Below, one piece after another: positions 4,928-7,350 of a DNA stretch of 7,350 bases. The notes beneath the pieces are model-generated. The model had not been told where the DNA came from. It saw nothing but the letters and a program-made list of their open reading frames with translations, and searched no databases. This DNA comes from Planctomycetota bacterium (GTDB lineage: Bacteria > Planctomycetota > Phycisphaerae > Phycisphaerales > SM1A02), in contig QWPU01000159.1 of assembly GCA_003671065.1 (NCBI GenBank), positions 1-7,350 on the forward strand, read 5' to 3'. A program made the position numbers and the translations under genes. Every line of letters begins with the position of its first letter. Within the stretch, counting starts at the first letter, position 1.

Positions 4928-6106
4928 TTACTCTTCATTCGTTTCGCGGTGCTGCATTTGCGCCTTCAAACGCGCCAGAATCGACGAGTGCATCTGGCTC
5001 ACGCGACTTTCTGACAAGTCGAGCGTCGCCCCGATTTCCTTCATGGTCATCTCTTCGTAGTAGTAGAGAATGACGATGAGGCGTTCTGCGCGCGACAGGC
5101 CCTTGGTGATGAGCGCTTGCAGATCTTGCTTCTGCACAACTTGCAATGGATTCTCTTGACGACCGTCTTCGACGACATCGATTTCGCGAACATCCTTTGA
5201 GCTGTCCGTCTCAAAGCACTTTCGGGTGAGACTCACCATCGAAATCGGACGCGAGTCTTTCTGCAGTTTCTCGAACTCATCGCCACTGACATTGAGTCGT
5301 GTCGCGACTTCATCTTCGGTCGGCTTCGCACCCGTTTCCATCTCGATCGACTTGCGCACTTTGTCGACCTTGGCGGTGCGACTGCGCACAAGACGAGGCA
5401 CCCAGTCCATGGAACGCAACTCATCGAACATCGCACCGCGGACGCGCTGCGTACAGAAGGTTTCAAACTTGACGCCACGATCTGGATCAAATCCATCCAC
5501 GGCATCCATCAAACCGAACGCGCCAGCGCTCTTGAGGTCATTGATTTCGACTTCGCTCGGAAGGCGCTTGTGCAAGCGCTCGGCCGCGTAGGACACGAGA
5601 TCAAGATGCTTGCGAATGAGAAAGTTGCGGATTTCTACGGTCGGCGTCACGCGGTATTCGCGCCACACGGAATCAATCGGTCGCTCTGCAAGCGTCAGCG
5701 GCTTTGGAGGTGCTTTCGCAGCGCGAGTTGCTGCGGCATCCCCAGTTGTTGACTTCGAAATCGCGCGCGGCGGCGGCGGCGTCTTGGTCTTTCCGCCGGA
5801 TTTTGCCTTGGTTGGTGCTGCTGCGTTGATAGCTGCTGCGACTGCCATCTCAACTGCAGCGAGCGCCGCAATTGGTGATGCAGCGCTAGATGCAGCGGGC
5901 TTTCGCGCGGGTGCGTTCGAAGCGCTCGCAGGAAGCGTGGCGCTCGTCCGTGCACGCTTGGTGACGCTACTCTCGCTCGCCTTCGTTGCGGCAGATGTCG
6001 AACTGGATTTCGAAACGGTTGAGGATGTTTTGACAGTCGTCGCAGACTTCAATGTTGAAGATGACGTTGAAGATGACGCTGAAGATGACGTTGATGTTTT
6101 TGGCAT
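4928..6106 (-). CDS. fliA: FliA/WhiG-family flagellar RNA polymerase sigma factor with long low-complexity N-terminal extension
   Basis: A 392-residue sigma-70-family factor that would direct RNA polymerase to late flagellar and motility promoters. The start at 6106 follows AAGGAG (6115-6120) by eight bases. Residues 1-135 are low complexity: SSST-type repeats (1-20), a Ser/Thr/Lys stretch, an Ala-rich stretch (71-97), and Lys/Pro-rich sequence (98-136). The sigma core follows. Region 2 runs about 145-240: WREYRVTPTVEIRNFLIRKHL, DLKSAGAFGLMDAVDGFDP, KFETFCTQRVRGAMFDELR and DWVPRLVR, which are diagnostic for FliA/WhiG. Region 3 is about 241-290 (KPTEDEVATRLNVSGDEFEKL). Region 4 is about 322-385 (LSRAERLIVILYYYEEMTMKEIG, then LDLSESRVSQMHSSILARL with the DNA-binding helix-turn-helix). 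The core alone has the usual family length of roughly 250 residues, so the extension is an addition. It lies downstream of flhG and a membrane protein gene, as expected for a flagellar regulatory cluster. Confidence 0.93.
   Translation of the reverse strand: MPKTSTSSSASSSTSSSTLKSATTVKTSSTVSKSSSTSAATKASESSVTKRARTSATLPASASNAPARKPAASSAASPIAALAAVEMAVAAAINAAAPTKAKSGGKTKTPPPPRAISKSTTGDAAATRAAKAPPKPLTLAERPIDSVWREYRVTPTVEIRNFLIRKHLDLVSYAAERLHKRLPSEVEINDLKSAGAFGLMDAVDGFDPDRGVKFETFCTQRVRGAMFDELRSMDWVPRLVRSRTAKVDKVRKSIEMETGAKPTEDEVATRLNVSGDEFEKLQKDSRPISMVSLTRKCFETDSSKDVREIDVVEDGRQENPLQVVQKQDLQALITKGLSRAERLIVILYYYEEMTMKEIGATLDLSESRVSQMHSSILARLKAQMQHRETNEE
6054..6095. repeat. 12-bp tandem repeat at the 5' end of the sigma factor gene
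   Basis: On the plus strand GTTGAAGATGAC occurs at 6054-6065 and 6066-6077, then GCTGAAGATGAC at 6078-6089, then a partial GTTGAT at 6090-6095. The period is four codons, so on the coding (minus) strand it encodes repeated Ser-rich tetrapeptides (SSST and SSSA) at residues 4-18 of the sigma factor. Changes in copy number would keep the frame and lengthen or shorten the serine tract. Confidence 0.85.
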
Positions 6107-6114
6107 TCGGTCGG

Positions 6115-6120
6115 CTCCTT
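6115..6120 (-). promoter_or_regulatory. Shine-Dalgarno site of the sigma factor gene
   Basis: The minus strand reads AAGGAG, eight bases, then ATG at 6106. It decides the start against an in-frame ATG at 6289, which would add 61 Arg/Ser-rich residues with no match to the family. Confidence 0.85.
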
Positions 6121-6150
6121 GACCAGACAAGAAATCACTCGAGCGTCCGC

Positions 6151-6336
6151 TCACCAGACGGCGCGCTCGTGTGCGTGCTGCGAGTCCTGTGTTGAATGTG
6201 ACATTCGAAGATTGCGGGAGGTTCCTGACACGAGATCGTGCAAGGAGAGCGTGCCGCAAAGGCGAGGTCCATTCGCTACAGGCGCGCATCGCGCACCCAT
6301 TCGCTTCAGAGGTATTCCGATGAACTGTGAGCTCAT
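6151..6336 (-). CDS. Doubtful small ORF upstream of the sigma factor
   Basis: A 61-residue ORF beginning MSSQFIGIPLKRMG and ending AHERAVW. AGGAG (6344-6348) lies seven bases before the ATG, an ideal spacing, which is the only positive evidence. No motif, membrane segment or known fold is recognisable, and third codon positions show no clear bias. It ends 44 bases before the sigma start codon. It is not like FlgM in length or sequence. It could be a leader peptide, an unknown small regulator, or chance. Confidence 0.2.
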   Translation of the reverse strand: MSSQFIGIPLKRMGARCAPVANGPRLCGTLSLHDLVSGTSRNLRMSHSTQDSQHAHERAVW

Positions 6337-6373
6337 CGACCTACTCCTGAAGACCCACATGCGTTTCTTTGGT

Positions 6374-6410
6374 TGTGCTGAAAGTGGCCTTTTTGCCTTG
6401 TTTCAGCATA
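6374..6410. other. Stem-loop in the sigma factor leader
   Basis: TGCTGAAA (6376-6383) pairs perfectly with TTTCAGCA (6401-6408), with a G-T and a T-A pair possible outside. Inside, GGC (6386-6388) pairs with GCC (6395-6397), giving a two-step hairpin with a small internal loop. On the minus strand it lies about 100 bases after the membrane protein stop and about 270 bases before the sigma start. No clear T-run follows on the minus strand (CACAACC), so a leader structure or processing site fits better than an intrinsic terminator. Confidence 0.45.
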
Positions 6411-6506
6411 CTTTTGACACGCATGCGTCGTGCTCGCAAGACATCCATGTCCTACGGTCACCACGTCAGTATAACGAGAATCCGATTCCTGCAAGGCCCA
6501 TTCGCC

Positions 6507-6950
6507 TTACTGCACATTCTTTTCACGAAGACGTCTCGATGCTGTCCGATTCTCCGTTTGAACCGCCTGTGCGGCCAAAGAATCTTCATCATCATCCAGC
6601 ACATCGACTCCCGTGAGGCCTCCCAAATCATCCTCGGCCGCTGCGCGAGCGGCTTCATCAGCGCGATCGGACTCCATGGTCGAACGCTCGATGCGAGTGA
6701 CCTCTTGTTGGACGATCCAATCACACACAAGACCCACAATGAATCCACCGACGAAGCCGAGTGCCAGCGCAAGTAATGCGCGACTCAGCACGGTCTCGGT
6801 TGGATTCGAACTGGCAAGCCCCACCGCAATCGAAACGGTGAACGAGGCAAAGGCTGTACACGCCCCCGCTGCCTGCGGAATCGGAATGCGCGGAGGATGG
6901 TGAGCACTCGGTGCTGTTCTACCCTTCGATGTTCGTTGAGTCATGGCCAT
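6507..6950 (-). CDS. Small two-helix membrane protein of unknown function, between flhG and the sigma gene
   Basis: A 147-residue protein I do not recognise by family. Residues 1-25 are basic and Pro/His-rich and probably cytoplasmic. Two hydrophobic segments follow: about 27-47 (AAGACTAFASFTVSIAVGLA) and about 59-80 (LLALALGFVGGFIVGLVCDWIV), the second with closely spaced glycines suited to helix packing. The short link SSNPTETVLSR would be periplasmic. The tail (81-147) is charged: first a likely amphipathic or coiled stretch (QQEVTRIERSTMESDRADEAARAAAED), then an acidic patch DVLDDDEDS (116-124), then a basic end. Start codons at 6950 and 6944 are both possible and neither has a clear ribosome binding site. 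The location between flhG and a flagellar sigma gene suggests a motility or polar-placement role by association only. Confidence 0.75.
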   Translation of the reverse strand: MAMTQRTSKGRTAPSAHHPPRIPIPQAAGACTAFASFTVSIAVGLASSNPTETVLSRALLALALGFVGGFIVGLVCDWIVQQEVTRIERSTMESDRADEAARAAAEDDLGGLTGVDVLDDDEDSLAAQAVQTENRTASRRLREKNVQ

Positions 6951-7114
6951 TGTGAGTTCACCACAAAAGTTCGGTTCTAAGCGTGTGAGACGATCCCTAC
7001 CGCTCGCAGATCATTCGAGCGCTCGCTCAACGCAAAAACTGCCGAGTGAGCACGCGATCGAAGCGCGTGACGGATGTAAGCGAATGGTGTTCCTCGTTGG
7101 GGCCGCGCGGGCGA

Positions 7115-7350
7115 TTAGTGCTGCGCGAGGAATCCTGCGAGACGACCGAGGAATCCCTTGCGCACATCGGTTGGTGCGGCATCGGGCTCGCCCATGAGTT
7201 TCGCTGCGAGGCGACGAATGGCCTTGCTCGAAGGCGCATGAGGCGTGCCGATGGTGACAGGTTCGCGACGACGAACCGAAGCGGGAAGCGAGACATCAAA
7301 CGGAATCGATCCTGCGTACGCAATGCGCGTGTTCAAAAACGCCTTTGAAA
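7115..7350 (-). CDS. flhG: FlhG (MinD/ParA-type ATPase) C-terminus, partial
   Basis: The last 77 codons of a gene that begins right of the window. The frame is open through the edge (SKAFLNTRIAYAGSIPFD...), so the TTG at 7336 is not the start. The pattern FLNTRIAYAGSIPFDVSLPA, then VRRREPVTIGTPHAPSSKAIRRLAAKLMG, matches the C-terminal region of MinD-like FlhG/YlxH proteins: the G-x-IP-x-D strand, the V-R-R-x-P-V segment before S-x-A, and the closing amphipathic helix. The tail KGFLGRLAGFLAQH could be a membrane-targeting helix as in MinD (inference). FlhG acts with the GTPase FlhF to control flagellar number and position; flhF would be expected further right. The Walker A motif is outside the window, so a general ParA/MinD protein cannot be excluded. 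Its stop is 164 bases before the membrane protein start. Confidence 0.75.
   Translation of the reverse strand, partial: SKAFLNTRIAYAGSIPFDVSLPASVRRREPVTIGTPHAPSSKAIRRLAAKLMGEPDAAPTDVRKGFLGRLAGFLAQH

Larger units (their letters stand above)
6107..6506 (-). other. 400-bp leader/intergenic region upstream of the sigma factor gene
   Basis: This gap separates the membrane protein stop from the sigma factor start. It is unusually long for genes that otherwise look like one flagellar cluster. It contains a stem-loop (6374-6410), a 10-bp perfect palindrome ACGCATGCGT (6419-6428), and a 61-codon ORF with a good ribosome binding site (6151-6336). On the minus strand TTATACT (about 6468-6474) resembles a -10 element, but no matching -35 was found. 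No sigma-54 or sigma-28 consensus was recognised. An own promoter for the sigma gene is plausible by position. Confidence 0.5.

Noticed and set aside
5610..6122. 170-codon plus-strand ORF opposite the sigma factor extension
   Set aside because: Its Ala/Val/Asp-rich composition is just the complement of the low-complexity Ser/Ala/Lys coding sequence; the minus strand has the ideal ribosome binding site and the sigma core.
6107..6289. N-terminal extension of the sigma factor to an ATG at 6289
   Set aside because: The added 61 residues look non-coding, and AAGGAG eight bases before the ATG at 6106 fixes the start.
6419..6428. Regulator binding site at the perfect palindrome ACGCATGCGT
   Set aside because: Short palindromes are frequent in GC-rich DNA and there is no second copy, so it is mentioned only as part of the leader.
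6119..6616. 165-codon plus-strand ORF across the leader and the membrane protein gene
   Set aside because: It has no motif and no ribosome binding site, and it overlaps the 3' end of the membrane protein gene in antisense.

Overview
The window looks like chromosomal DNA from a planctomycete, most likely of the Phycisphaerae/Phycisphaerales type. This is inferred from three things: secreted proteins ending in paired dockerin-like repeats (D-x-N/D-G-D followed by AADL-x-x-LLG-x-WGPC just before the stop), a DUF1080 (3-keto-disaccharide hydrolase-like) exoprotein, and a flagellar flhG / membrane protein / fliA-type sigma factor run. GC is moderately high. No tRNA, rRNA, CRISPR array, insertion sequence or phage gene was seen.

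Layout. Positions 1-746 (minus) hold the first 248 codons of a secreted beta-helix-like protein, cut by the left edge. Upstream of it, 747-1067 has no convincing gene but carries two tandem copies of a 37-bp palindromic element (793-866). A small VOC/glyoxalase-fold protein (1068-1448, minus) is divergent from a secreted protein with two DUF1080 domains (1567-2928, plus). Positions 2929-3475 are non-coding or decayed: two adjacent stem-loops (3018-3062), then a headless relic of a dockerin-like C-terminus (3243-3392). Overlapping the relic in another frame is a short ORF with a good ribosome binding site and a signal-peptide-like start (3235-3423). A secreted metzincin-type zinc protease with an intact dockerin-like tail follows (3476-4828, plus).

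A perfect 12-bp stem closed by a UUCG loop (4869-4896) separates the protease from the convergent minus-strand flagellar genes. It has T-rich sequence on both sides and should terminate both. Reading leftwards from the right edge, the flagellar block is: the C-terminus of FlhG (7115-7350, partial), a 147-aa two-helix membrane protein of unknown function (6507-6950), a 400-bp leader with a hairpin and a doubtful small ORF, and a FliA/WhiG-family sigma factor (4928-6106). The sigma factor has an unusual ~135-residue Ser/Thr/Ala/Lys-rich N-terminal extension, part of it encoded by a 12-bp tandem repeat.

How the genes fit together: the right half is regulatory flagellar DNA (FlhG sets flagellar number and placement, the sigma factor switches on late flagellar genes). 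The left half is a set of independently transcribed exoproteins (beta-helix, DUF1080, protease), suggesting a surface-associated or polymer-degrading lifestyle. No wholly new multi-gene system is evident. The observations most worth a second look are the dockerin relic, the duplicated palindrome, the sigma factor extension and the uncharacterised membrane protein between flhG and the sigma gene.
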